Below are positions 15,385-23,735 of a stretch of 64,000 nt of DNA, piece after piece. The stretch is from CAYMQB01 sp964392665. GTDB taxonomy: Bacteria; Hydrothermota; E44-bin80. Location of the stretch: positions 1 through 64,000 of the forward strand of contig CAYMQB010000011.1 in assembly GCA_964392665.1 (NCBI GenBank), read 5' to 3'. Numbering within the stretch: the stretch's first letter is position 1; every line of letters starts with the position of its first letter. The position numbers and the translations under genes were made by a program. The notes beneath the pieces were generated by a model. That model was given only the letters and a program-made list of their open reading frames with translations. It was not told the origin of the DNA and did not search any database.

Positions 15385-16506
15385 ATGAATGATATACTAC
15401 TTGGATGTATTCAGTGCGGACGGTGTACCGGTGGATGTCCTGTTTCAGCAAAGTCTTCATTCAATATAAGGAAACTAATTTACAGATCTCTTATTAAGAT
15501 AAAAGGTAAGAGCAAAGACCTTGGCATATGGGAATGCACAACCTGTTCCACCTGTTCCATTCGTTGTCCCAAAGGAGTAAATATAGTAGATTACATAATC
15601 GACCTGAGAAGTGATGAAATTGAGAGAGGCAAGGTACAACCACAGTTAAGAGATGCTCTCGAAAGCGTATTTAAATTTGGCAATCCCTGGGGAAGGATAA
15701 GAAAGAAGAGAACGGATTGGGTTAAAGATGATGGTGTGAAAATTTTAAAGACAGGAGAGAAAACAGATTTTCTGTACTATGTTGGTTGCACACCTTGCTA
15801 TGAAACAAGGACTCAGGAAGTTGCGAGAGCAATGGTCAGGATTCTTAGGATGGCGTCGGTAGATTTCGCAATTCTTGGAAATCAGGAAACATGCTGTGGT
15901 AATGAAATAAAACGGATGGGGGAATTAGGGCTTTTTGAGATGCTACAGGAAGATAATACGAAACTTTTTAAGCAATTCGAAATAGGTACACTTTTCACCA
16001 CATCTCCGCATTGCTACAATACATTCAAGAATGAATATGCTAATATGAATTTCGACATAGAACATTATACAATGGTTATCAATAGGTTTATCAAAGAAGG
16101 GAGTTTGAAGCCGGTAGGAAGATTCGAAAAAAAGGTTGTTTTTCACGATCCCTGTTTTCTTGGTAAGCAGAATGGTGTGTTTGAAGAACCGCGTGAGATA
16201 CTAAAAAATATTCCCGGCATTGAATTGGTTGAATTTGAGAGAAATAAAGAAAGGAGTTTATGCTGTGAGGGAGGAGGAGGAAGGATGTGGGTGGAAAGTG
16301 AGTCTACGGAAGAAAGGCTCTCTGTAACAAGAGTGAAAGATGCTGATTATCTTGGTATAGATGTTATTGCGACTGCTTGTCCATTTTGTTTGCTAACTTT
16401 GGAAGATGCTGTAAAGACAGCGAACCTTGAAGGCAAAATAAGGGTAATGGATGTTATCGAGATACTTGATAAGGTAGTGAATAGTGGACAGGAAAGTGAG
16501 AAGTAA
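15385..16506 (+). CDS. Iron-sulfur oxidoreductase with two 4Fe-4S and two CCG domains (HdrCB/GlpC/EtfD-like)
   Basis: A 373-residue soluble protein. Two ferredoxin motifs come first (C8/C11/C14/C18 and C51/C54/C57/C61), then two cysteine-rich CCG domains. CCG domains hold the non-cubane clusters of HdrB or the redox centres of GlpC and ETF-linked oxidoreductases. Both are atypical: CCG1 keeps CCG (170-172) but its CxxC reads SPHC (207-210), and CCG2 reads CCE (293-295) with an intact CPFC (332-335). Unlike the DUF224/EtfD proteins it shows no membrane helix. Placed between acyl-CoA dehydrogenases and EtfBA, it may relay electrons between ETF and the HdrA/Nuo complex (inference). Confidence 0.85.
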   Translation: MNDILLGCIQCGRCTGGCPVSAKSSFNIRKLIYRSLIKIKGKSKDLGIWECTTCSTCSIRCPKGVNIVDYIIDLRSDEIERGKVQPQLRDALESVFKFGNPWGRIRKKRTDWVKDDGVKILKTGEKTDFLYYVGCTPCYETRTQEVARAMVRILRMASVDFAILGNQETCCGNEIKRMGELGLFEMLQEDNTKLFKQFEIGTLFTTSPHCYNTFKNEYANMNFDIEHYTMVINRFIKEGSLKPVGRFEKKVVFHDPCFLGKQNGVFEEPREILKNIPGIELVEFERNKERSLCCEGGGGRMWVESESTEERLSVTRVKDADYLGIDVIATACPFCLLTLEDAVKTANLEGKIRVMDVIEILDKVVNSGQESEK

Positions 16507-16798
16507 GAAAGCGAATGGGAGTAGCGGTGTATCGGAGTATCGGAGTGACGAAAAAAAAGGCGGATAAGTGAAGAGTGAAAAGAGATAAGAGAGGAGTGAA
16601 GAAGGATGAGGAAATCAGCGAACCGGAGTGACGGAGTGTTGGTGTATAGGAGGAAGACAAAAAGGGAAGAGGGAAGATTGGTTACTTCGCAACGGTCTAA
16701 CGATATTAAGGAATGAAACGATGCAAACGAAATTACTAATTACTTAATTACCTAATTACGAAAGAATTGTCGTTACCAGATAAACAAAAGGAGGTAGT
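16507..16798 (+). repeat. Long degenerate intergenic repeat, copy B
   Basis: The spacer is built from short A/G-rich units (GGAGTAGCGGTGTATCGGAG, GAGTGAAAAGAGATAAGAG) and a TTACTAATTACTTAATTACC patch. It belongs to the same family as copy A, same orientation. The last ~20 bases carry the etfB Shine-Dalgarno AAAGGAGG. Confidence 0.65.
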
Positions 16799-17560
16799 AT
16801 GAACATTGCAGTATGCATTAAGCGTGTTCCAGAGACTGCAGAAGCAGCAGTGAATATCGATTCTTCAGAGAAAAACATCATATCAGATCAATTGGTTTAC
16901 GACATCAATGAAGCAGATAACTATGCGCTTGAAGAGGCGCTACTTCTTAGAGAAAAAACAGACGGTGATATTACGTTATTCACTGTTGGTCCAAAAGAAG
17001 CCGACGAAGTAATCAAAATGGGGTTGGCAAAGGGTGCGACCAGGGGAGTGAGAATCACGCCGGATAATATCGATAGCATTGATAGTTTCGCAACTGCAAG
17101 ATTGTTGAATGAACAGATCAAAGAAGGTAATTTCGATATTATCCTCACAGGTTGCATCTCAAGTGATGAGGGTAATTCTCAGATGGGCGCTATACTTGCC
17201 AGGATGCTTGGTATCCCATTCGCAACCCTTGTCATAAATATGGAAGTGAATGGAGACGATGTCAAACTCCAGAGGGAATTAGAAGGTGGGCTTCTCGAAG
17301 AACTCGAAACAAAACTACCTGCTGTTATTGGAATTCAAACAGGCATAAATGAGCCGCGATATGCGTCAATACTGGGTATTAAAAGAGCTGGTCAGAAAGA
17401 GATAAGATTGGTTGAGAGTGTAATCGCCGAAGGAATGAAGACTGAAATAGTCAAAATGTACTATCCTCCAGCTGGGAAAATGGCTGAAATACTTGAGGGT
17501 GGGGCAGATGAAGTATCAGGCAAACTCTGCGAAATACTGAAAGGAAAGGGATTGCTATGA
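16799..17560 (+). CDS. etfB: Electron transfer flavoprotein beta subunit
   Basis: A 253-residue EtfB. It opens MNIAVCIKRVPETAEAAVNI, with DINEADNYALEEALLLRE (family ADP/nucleotide contact), DIILTGCISSDEGNSQMGAILA and LEGGLLEELETKLPAVIGIQ. EtfB and EtfA form a heterodimer that accepts electrons from acyl-CoA dehydrogenases. Bifurcating ETFs bind NADH and a second FAD here, but that cannot be decided by eye. AAAGGAGG precedes ATG 16799. The stop overlaps the etfA start (ATGA). Confidence 0.94.
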   Translation: MNIAVCIKRVPETAEAAVNIDSSEKNIISDQLVYDINEADNYALEEALLLREKTDGDITLFTVGPKEADEVIKMGLAKGATRGVRITPDNIDSIDSFATARLLNEQIKEGNFDIILTGCISSDEGNSQMGAILARMLGIPFATLVINMEVNGDDVKLQRELEGGLLEELETKLPAVIGIQTGINEPRYASILGIKRAGQKEIRLVESVIAEGMKTEIVKMYYPPAGKMAEILEGGADEVSGKLCEILKGKGLL

Positions 17561-18531
17561 TGAAGAACATTTTTGCGGTTGTTGAACATAGACAGGGAGA
17601 GCTCAGGGATATTACTTTTGAATTACTTACAAAGGGTTACGAGCTTAGCAAGGAGGGAGGTAATTTAACTGCAGTTTTGCTTGGCTACCAAAATAGTGAA
17701 ATGCTCGAAAAGATAAAACCATTTGCTAATTCAGTCCTAAATATCGATGATGAAAGGCTCAAGAATTTCAATGCGGCATACTACGAGTCTGTTCTTTCGG
17801 AAATCCTGAAAGATAAAAAACCAGATCTCACATTAATAGGACAAACTGCATTTGGCATAGATTTTGGACCAGGTCTTGCCATTAGATTGGATATACCATA
17901 TTCAGCAGATTGCATAGATGTGGACATAGACAATGAGAAGATTTATACGGAAAGGCAAATTTACGGTGGAAAAGTAAATACAAGGGTCTCACTTTTGGAA
18001 AATTGGGGTTACCTGGTTTCCTTAAGACCGGGAACATTTGCTCCTGTAGAGCCTGAACTGAATGCCGAGATTGTTGATATTGCTTCACCTATAAAAGAGG
18101 ACATTAATTACAGGAAGTTCATCCAGTACGTTGAAGCAGCTAAAGGAGCAGTGGACATAACACAGGCAGATATACTTATAGGTATAGGAAGGGGAATAAA
18201 AGAGGATAAAAATCTTCCATTGATGGAAGATTTCGCAAAGTCGATAGGAGGAGTACTTGCCTGTTCACGACCCGTCGTCGATGCGGGATGGTTGCCGAAG
18301 GCAAGGCAGGTTGGTTCTTCGGGAAAAACAGTGAAACCTAAATTATACATTGCGGTCGGTATAAGCGGTGCATTCCAGCATGTTATGGGTATGAAAAGTG
18401 CGGATACCGTAGTTGCAATCAATAAAGATCCAAATGCTCCAATATTTACGGTTGCTGATTATGGAATAGTTGGAGATCTCTTTACGGTAATTCCTAAATT
18501 GAATGCGAAAGTAGCTGAAATAAAAGGATAA
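17557..18531 (+). CDS. etfA: Electron transfer flavoprotein alpha subunit
   Basis: A 324-residue EtfA. The N-terminal domain opens IFAVVEHRQGELRDIT. The conserved C-terminal FAD domain has ACSRPVVDAGWLPKARQVGSSGKTVKP, GISGAFQHVMGMKSADTVVAINKDPNAPIF and DYGIVGDL. The start ATG 17557 overlaps the etfB stop by 4 bases, so the pair is translationally coupled. It works with EtfB as the electron acceptor of the upstream dehydrogenases. Confidence 0.95.
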   Translation: MMKNIFAVVEHRQGELRDITFELLTKGYELSKEGGNLTAVLLGYQNSEMLEKIKPFANSVLNIDDERLKNFNAAYYESVLSEILKDKKPDLTLIGQTAFGIDFGPGLAIRLDIPYSADCIDVDIDNEKIYTERQIYGGKVNTRVSLLENWGYLVSLRPGTFAPVEPELNAEIVDIASPIKEDINYRKFIQYVEAAKGAVDITQADILIGIGRGIKEDKNLPLMEDFAKSIGGVLACSRPVVDAGWLPKARQVGSSGKTVKPKLYIAVGISGAFQHVMGMKSADTVVAINKDPNAPIFTVADYGIVGDLFTVIPKLNAKVAEIKG

Positions 18532-18842
18532 ATAGCGAAAGGCAGAAGAGGGATGAGCGATGAGTGATGAGCGAAACGGAGAAACGGAGTATCGGTGTAT
18601 CGGAGAAAGGCAGACCACAGACATGAGACATAAGACATGAGACCAGAGACCATAAAAGTCGAAAATACGAAATTAGAAATTCCGAAAATAACACCACAGC
18701 AAGGCTGTCATTCCTGCGAAAGCAGGAATCCAGTTGACTATGAAAGATTTGAATTGGTTGAATTGGTACAGAGCCTGCCCTGCACCGTTATGGAACTGGG
18801 TCTCTGTGGTGAAATTTTGCCACTCTCCCAATTTCGTCCTTT
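18532..18842 (+). repeat. Long degenerate intergenic repeat, copy C, with a REP hairpin
   Basis: A/G-rich units (GGAGTATCGGTGTATCGGAG, CATGAGACATAAGACATGAGACC, CGAAATTAGAAATTCC) of the same family and orientation as copies A and B. The perfect hairpin ATTCCTGC-GAAA-GCAGGAAT (18710-18729) follows. The spacer separates etfA from the HdrA/Nuo genes but probably does not end transcription, as all lie on the + strand. Confidence 0.65.
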
Positions 18843-20141
18843 ATGAACAGTATGAAAAGAATTGGTGTTTTTATATGTCATTGTGGTGTGAACATTGCAT
18901 CTACCGTTGATGTAGAGGAAGTGACCAGATTTGCAAAGGATTTACCAGACGTTGTTTCATCAGAGCACTATACATATATGTGTTCTGACCCGGGTCAGGA
19001 GTTGATTCAAAACCGTATTAAGGAATTCGGACTTAACAAAATTGTAGTTGCTTCCTGTTCTCCCGCAATGCACGGTATCACATTCAGGAATGTGGTAAAA
19101 AAAGCTGGTGTTAATCCTTATTGTTTTGAAATGGCGAACATCAGGGAACAGTGTTCCTGGGTCCACCTTGACAAGAAAATCGCAACCGAAAAAGCAAAGG
19201 CGATTATCGCTGCAGCAGTTACAAAGGTTAGTTTGCTTGAACCGCTTGAAGAAAAAACAGTGTCCGTTACACCATCGGTTCTCGTCATAGGTGCGGGGAT
19301 AGCGGGAATACAGGCATCGCTTGACATTGCTAATGCAGGATACCGTGTGCATCTGGTAGAAAAGGATCCATCAGTTGGTGGAAGAATGTCACAACTTGAT
19401 AAAACTTTTCCTACTCTCGACTGTTCTGCCTGTATTCTAACACCAAAAATGTCCGAAGTGGGGCATCATGAAAACATAGAACTTCATACCTATTCGGAAG
19501 TTGAGGAAGTCTCGGGTTATGTTGGGAATTTCACGGTAACCATCAGGGAAAAGCCAAGATTCATCGATGCAGACAAATGTACGGGATGTGGAGATTGTGC
19601 GACTGTCTGCCCTGTCAAATATGAACCAAGGCCCAGGAAGGAGCCTGTGCTTCAACCCATTAAGGTAGAAGATAAGAAGGTTGTTGACCTTATATTGGAA
19701 GAACATTCATACAGTGAAGGAAATCTTATACAGATATTGCAGGACATAAACAGAAAGTACAGATACTTACCTCGAGATATTCTCAAGTTCTTAAGTGTCG
19801 AGATGCACATTTCTCTCGCACGTATTTATAATGTTGCAACCTTTTATTCAGCCTTCAGTTTGACACCTCGCGGTGAACATACAATAAAAGTCTGTATGGG
19901 AACTGCCTGTTATGCAAGGGGTGCCGCAAACGTTCTTGAAGAAATCGAAAGAAAACTCGAGATAAGAAATGGTGAAACAACATCTGATTTTAGATTTACT
20001 CTTGAAACTGTGAATTGTCTTGGTTGCTGCGCTCTTGGTCCAGTTGTAGTTGTGGATGATGACTATTATTCGATGAAGCCTGGCAATGTCGAGAGGTTAT
20101 TAAGGAAATATAGGAATGCAAAGAGTGAAAAAACTAAATAG
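18843..20141 (+). CDS. N-terminal half of HdrA fused to a NuoE-type 2Fe-2S subunit
   Basis: 432 residues. Residues 1-260 are HdrA: VFICHCGVNIA, YMCSDPGQ, ASCSPAMHG, the FAD loop VLVIGAGIAGIQASLDIA (147-164), VGGRMSQLDKTFPTLDCS, and the first cluster of the middle ferredoxin (C246/C249/C252/C256). HdrA stops there, before the rest of that domain. From about 275 it is NuoE/HoxE: ILQDINRKYRYLP and ARIYNVATFYSAF, with 2Fe-2S ligands C351, C356, C392 and C396. The missing HdrA half is carried by the product of 21980-23731, so the FAD site should form only when both chains assemble. HdrA is the bifurcating flavin subunit of Hdr complexes. The next gene overlaps by 26 bases. Confidence 0.92.
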   Translation: MNSMKRIGVFICHCGVNIASTVDVEEVTRFAKDLPDVVSSEHYTYMCSDPGQELIQNRIKEFGLNKIVVASCSPAMHGITFRNVVKKAGVNPYCFEMANIREQCSWVHLDKKIATEKAKAIIAAAVTKVSLLEPLEEKTVSVTPSVLVIGAGIAGIQASLDIANAGYRVHLVEKDPSVGGRMSQLDKTFPTLDCSACILTPKMSEVGHHENIELHTYSEVEEVSGYVGNFTVTIREKPRFIDADKCTGCGDCATVCPVKYEPRPRKEPVLQPIKVEDKKVVDLILEEHSYSEGNLIQILQDINRKYRYLPRDILKFLSVEMHISLARIYNVATFYSAFSLTPRGEHTIKVCMGTACYARGAANVLEEIERKLEIRNGETTSDFRFTLETVNCLGCCALGPVVVVDDDYYSMKPGNVERLLRKYRNAKSEKTK

Positions 20142-21978
20142 TAGTAACGATCTTGAAAAATTGAGAATTGAGATTAATTCGGCATGGGATTCTCAGAAAC
20201 CGTGTATTGCCATTTGTGCTGGTACAGGTTGCACAGCATTGGGTGCAATTTCTGTTGTTGATGTTTTTAAAGCTGAAATTAGTAAAAAAGGATTAAACGG
20301 AAAGGTAAATACATTGGTAACAGGTTGTCAGGGATATTGTGAACATGGGCCTATTGTTGTGATTCAACCTGAGGGCATTTTTTACCATAGAGTGAAACCC
20401 GGGGATGTTAGTGAGATAATCGAGGAAACGATTATCAATAATAATATTGTAAGCCATCTTCTGTATGAAGATTCAGAGACCGGGGAGAAAATTGTTCATG
20501 AGAAAGATATTCCATTTTATAAATTTCAGAGAAGAACTATCTTTGGAGACAATTGCAGGATATCTCCGGTTAGCATTGATGATTATGTGAGAATTGGCGG
20601 ATATAAATCCCTATCCAGAGTTTTGAATGGGATAGAGCCGGATGAGATAATCGAAATTATTCAAAAATCCGGTTTACGTGGAAGAGGTGGAGGCGGCTTT
20701 CCTACCGGAACCAAGTGGAAAAGTTGCAGAAAAGCGGAAGGGGACATTAAATATGTTATTATAAATGGCGACGAAGGGGACCCGGGAGCATATATGGACA
20801 GGTCGATTCTTGAAGGCAATCCTCATTCGGTTCTTGAAGGATTGATTATAGGTGCATATGCTATTGGTGCTAATGAGGGATATATATATGTAAGAGAAGA
20901 ATATCCACTTGCAGTAAAGCATTTCACAATAGCCCTTGATGCAGCAAGGGAATATGGATTTCTCGGTTCGAACATTCTTGGCTCCGGTTTTAGTTTCGAT
21001 GTAAAGATTTCACGAGGAGGTGGAGCGTTTGTGTGCGGAGAGTCAACCGCTTTAATGGCATCTATTGAAGGAAAACCAGGAGAGCCAAGGGCAAAACATG
21101 TACATACCGTTGAAAAAGGATTGTGGGATAAACCCACTACACTGAATAATGTTGAAACCTGGGCAAATGTGCCACTTATAATCGATAAGGGGTGGAAATG
21201 GTATTCAAATATTGGGACAGAGAAAAGTAAGGGAACGAAGATCTTTTCCCTTGTTGGAAAGGTAAACAATACAGGTCTTGTCGAAGTTCCAATGGGGACT
21301 ACTCTTAGAGAGATTGTGTACGACATCGGGGGGGGAATAAAGAACGGAAAAAAATTCAAGGCGGTTCAAACAGGAGGTCCTTCGGGTGGATGCATTCCCG
21401 AAAGTCTCTTGGATATTCCTGTAGACTATGACAAACTCGCAGAAGTTGGCTCTATGATGGGTTCTGGTGGTATGATAGTAATGGACGAAGATAATTGCAT
21501 GGTAGATATTGCAAGATATTTTATCGGATTCCTTAAGGAAGAATCCTGTGGAAAGTGTACACCGTGCAGAGAAGGGCTTTATCAGTTATACAGTATTCTT
21601 ACGGAAATTTGCGAGGGTAGGGGCAAGGAAGAGGATATAGAAACAATGGAAGACCTTGCATTAACTATGGAAAGAGCCTCACTTTGTCAGCTGGGACAAA
21701 CAGCAGCAAATCCTCTGCTGACAACCTTGAAGTATTTCAGAGACGAATACGATGCCCATATAAGGGACAAAAAGTGTCCGGCTGGTGTTTGCAAGGTACT
21801 TATAAATTATTCAATAGATATTGATAAGTGTACAGGTTGCGGTTTATGTAGATTAAAATGTTCTGTTAATGCAATATCTGGAGAAAAAAATCAGGTTCAT
21901 ACGATAGACCCGGAAAAATGTGTGAAGTGCGGAATATGCTATGATGTTTGCACGTTTGATGCCGTAAAGAAAGAATAG
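20116..21978 (+). CDS. NuoF/HydB-type NADH-binding flavoprotein subunit
   Basis: 620 residues in the HydB/HoxF arrangement. An N-terminal 2Fe-2S thioredoxin-like domain (C34, C39, C71, C75) is followed by the FMN loop GRGGGGFPTGTKW (189-201), the NADH site GDEGDPGAYMDR (218-229), a 4Fe-4S site (C478, C481, C484, C524) and two C-terminal 4Fe-4S clusters (C572-C582, C602-C612). It should oxidise or reduce NAD and feed the NuoE and HdrA partners on either side. The start ATG 20116 lies inside the previous gene, and the stop is one base before the next ATG. It lies between the two HdrA halves. No hydrogenase catalytic subunit is present. Confidence 0.93.
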   Translation: MQRVKKLNSSNDLEKLRIEINSAWDSQKPCIAICAGTGCTALGAISVVDVFKAEISKKGLNGKVNTLVTGCQGYCEHGPIVVIQPEGIFYHRVKPGDVSEIIEETIINNNIVSHLLYEDSETGEKIVHEKDIPFYKFQRRTIFGDNCRISPVSIDDYVRIGGYKSLSRVLNGIEPDEIIEIIQKSGLRGRGGGGFPTGTKWKSCRKAEGDIKYVIINGDEGDPGAYMDRSILEGNPHSVLEGLIIGAYAIGANEGYIYVREEYPLAVKHFTIALDAAREYGFLGSNILGSGFSFDVKISRGGGAFVCGESTALMASIEGKPGEPRAKHVHTVEKGLWDKPTTLNNVETWANVPLIIDKGWKWYSNIGTEKSKGTKIFSLVGKVNNTGLVEVPMGTTLREIVYDIGGGIKNGKKFKAVQTGGPSGGCIPESLLDIPVDYDKLAEVGSMMGSGGMIVMDEDNCMVDIARYFIGFLKEESCGKCTPCREGLYQLYSILTEICEGRGKEEDIETMEDLALTMERASLCQLGQTAANPLLTTLKYFRDEYDAHIRDKKCPAGVCKVLINYSIDIDKCTGCGLCRLKCSVNAISGEKNQVHTIDPEKCVKCGICYDVCTFDAVKKE

Positions 21979-21979
21979 A

Positions 21980-23731
21980 ATGGATAAACTTATTATTGAT
22001 GGCATAGAAACAGAAGCAAATCCGGAAAAGACCATTCTGGAAGTAGCAGGAGAATTGGGCATCAAAATTCCAACATTGTGTTACCATAAATCCCTATCTC
22101 CTTATGGAGCCTGCAGAATTTGCATTGTGGAGGTCATCTGGAAAGGGAAATCAAGATTTCATACTGCGTGCACATATCCCGCCTGGTCTGGTGAGGTTAA
22201 AACGAATTCGGAGCCAGTCAGGAAGATAAGAAAAACTATTCTTGAATTGATGCTTACCGAAGCACCGGAGGCTATTGAGATTCAAGAGCTTGCCGAGGAA
22301 TACGGAGCAGATAGAACAAGATTCAAAAATAGGGATAAAGAAAATGATAAGTGTATTCTTTGCGGACTTTGTGTCAGAACCTGCACTGATGTTATGGGGA
22401 TTGGTGCAATAGGGTTTGTAAATCGGGGTTCCGGGAGAGACATCGGTTCACCCTTTAAGGAATTTACGGAAGTCTGCAGACTTTGCGGTGCTTGTGAATC
22501 CGTCTGTCCAACCAGTGCAATGGATGCTTCGAAGATAGCAGGGGTAAAGCCCATTCCGATACTTTCTGATTTCGATATGGGATTATCGGGAAGGCACTCG
22601 ATTTATATATCTTTTCCGCAAGCAGTTCCTAATGTTCCTGTTATTGACAAAAAGAGATGTATGTTTTTCCAGAATGATAGCTGCAGAATTTGCGAAGATG
22701 TCTGTGAGTCCAAAGCAATAAACTTCGAACAGAAAGCGAAAAGTAAGGAAGTTGAAATTGGGGCTATAATTGTTGCAACCGGTTTTGACCCATTTGATGC
22801 GAGCTTAAAAAAAGAATACGGCTACAGTGAGTACAGAAATGTAATTACAGGACTGGAATTCGAGAGGCTGGTTTCTTCATATGGGCCGACCGGTGGAGAA
22901 ATCGTTATAGACGGAAAGGTACCGAAGAAGATAGTATTCGTTCACTGTGTCGGCAGCAGGGATGAATCTATCGGTAATACTTACTGTTCAAGGGTTTGTT
23001 GTATGTATCTTGCAAAGCAAGCACACCTTGTCAAGGAACTGATAAAGAATTCCGAAGTAACAATGCTGTATATGGATATGAGGGCATTTGGAAAGGGCTA
23101 TGAGGAATTTTACGATAGAGTGAGGATGGAGGGTGTCCTTTACCGCAGGAGTAATCCGAGTGAAATATATAGGAAGGGTGATAAACTTATAGTACAGGCA
23201 GAGGATACGATTCTTGGTGAGTCAGTCGAGATCGAAGCAGACCTTGTAGTGTTGGGTGTAGGTATGGTGCCAAGAAAGGAAACAGAGGATATCCGTAAGA
23301 TCTTGAAATTATCCAGGTCGCAGGATGGTTTTTTACTGGAGGCTCACCCGAAGCTGAGACCCGTTGATACATCGATGGATGGGATTTTTCTTGCCGGATG
23401 TTGTCAGGGCCCAAAGGACATTCCTGATACAGTTGCACAGGCAAAAGGGGCTGCATCTTCTGCTATGAGTATTCTGACAAGAGGATTTGTAACCGTCGAA
23501 CCGATTGTCTCAACAATTGATAGCGATGTCTGTACAGGCTGTGCTATCTGTGAATCTGCGTGCGAGTATGGTTCACTAAGTTTGGATAATGTTAGGAAGA
23601 TTATGACGGTTAATGATGTGGTTTGCAAGGGTTGTGGTGCTTGTGCGTCCAGTTGCCCTTCAAATGCAATTGTGCTAAAACATTACACACCAAAACAATT
23701 ACTCCATCAGATAGAGTCAATCCTGAAATGA
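21980..23731 (+). CDS. NuoG/HydA-type ferredoxin module fused to the C-terminal half of HdrA
   Basis: 583 residues. Residues 1-190 are the NuoG/HydA N-terminal module: 2Fe-2S ligands C34, C45, C48, C64 and two 4Fe-4S sites (C125-C135, C166-C176). The usual His/Cys cluster between them is missing. From about 198 the protein resumes HdrA where the other gene left off: RHSIYISFPQAVP, the rest of the middle ferredoxin (C227, C235, C238, C242), GAIIVATGFDPFD, HCVGSRD, YCSRVCCMY, AFGKGYEEFY, LAGCCQGPKDIPDTVAQA, and two terminal 4Fe-4S clusters (C518-C528, C549-C559). There is no H-cluster motif, so it is not a hydrogenase. The sequence supports a hetero-oligomer that rebuilds one HdrA around NuoEFG. 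Confidence 0.92.
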   Translation: MDKLIIDGIETEANPEKTILEVAGELGIKIPTLCYHKSLSPYGACRICIVEVIWKGKSRFHTACTYPAWSGEVKTNSEPVRKIRKTILELMLTEAPEAIEIQELAEEYGADRTRFKNRDKENDKCILCGLCVRTCTDVMGIGAIGFVNRGSGRDIGSPFKEFTEVCRLCGACESVCPTSAMDASKIAGVKPIPILSDFDMGLSGRHSIYISFPQAVPNVPVIDKKRCMFFQNDSCRICEDVCESKAINFEQKAKSKEVEIGAIIVATGFDPFDASLKKEYGYSEYRNVITGLEFERLVSSYGPTGGEIVIDGKVPKKIVFVHCVGSRDESIGNTYCSRVCCMYLAKQAHLVKELIKNSEVTMLYMDMRAFGKGYEEFYDRVRMEGVLYRRSNPSEIYRKGDKLIVQAEDTILGESVEIEADLVVLGVGMVPRKETEDIRKILKLSRSQDGFLLEAHPKLRPVDTSMDGIFLAGCCQGPKDIPDTVAQAKGAASSAMSILTRGFVTVEPIVSTIDSDVCTGCAICESACEYGSLSLDNVRKIMTVNDVVCKGCGACASSCPSNAIVLKHYTPKQLLHQIESILK

Positions 23732-23735
23732 AGTT

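Noticed and set aside
21980..22560. [FeFe]-hydrogenase suggested by the HydA-like N-terminal ferredoxin module
   Set aside because: No H-cluster motifs follow; the rest of the protein is the C-terminal half of HdrA.
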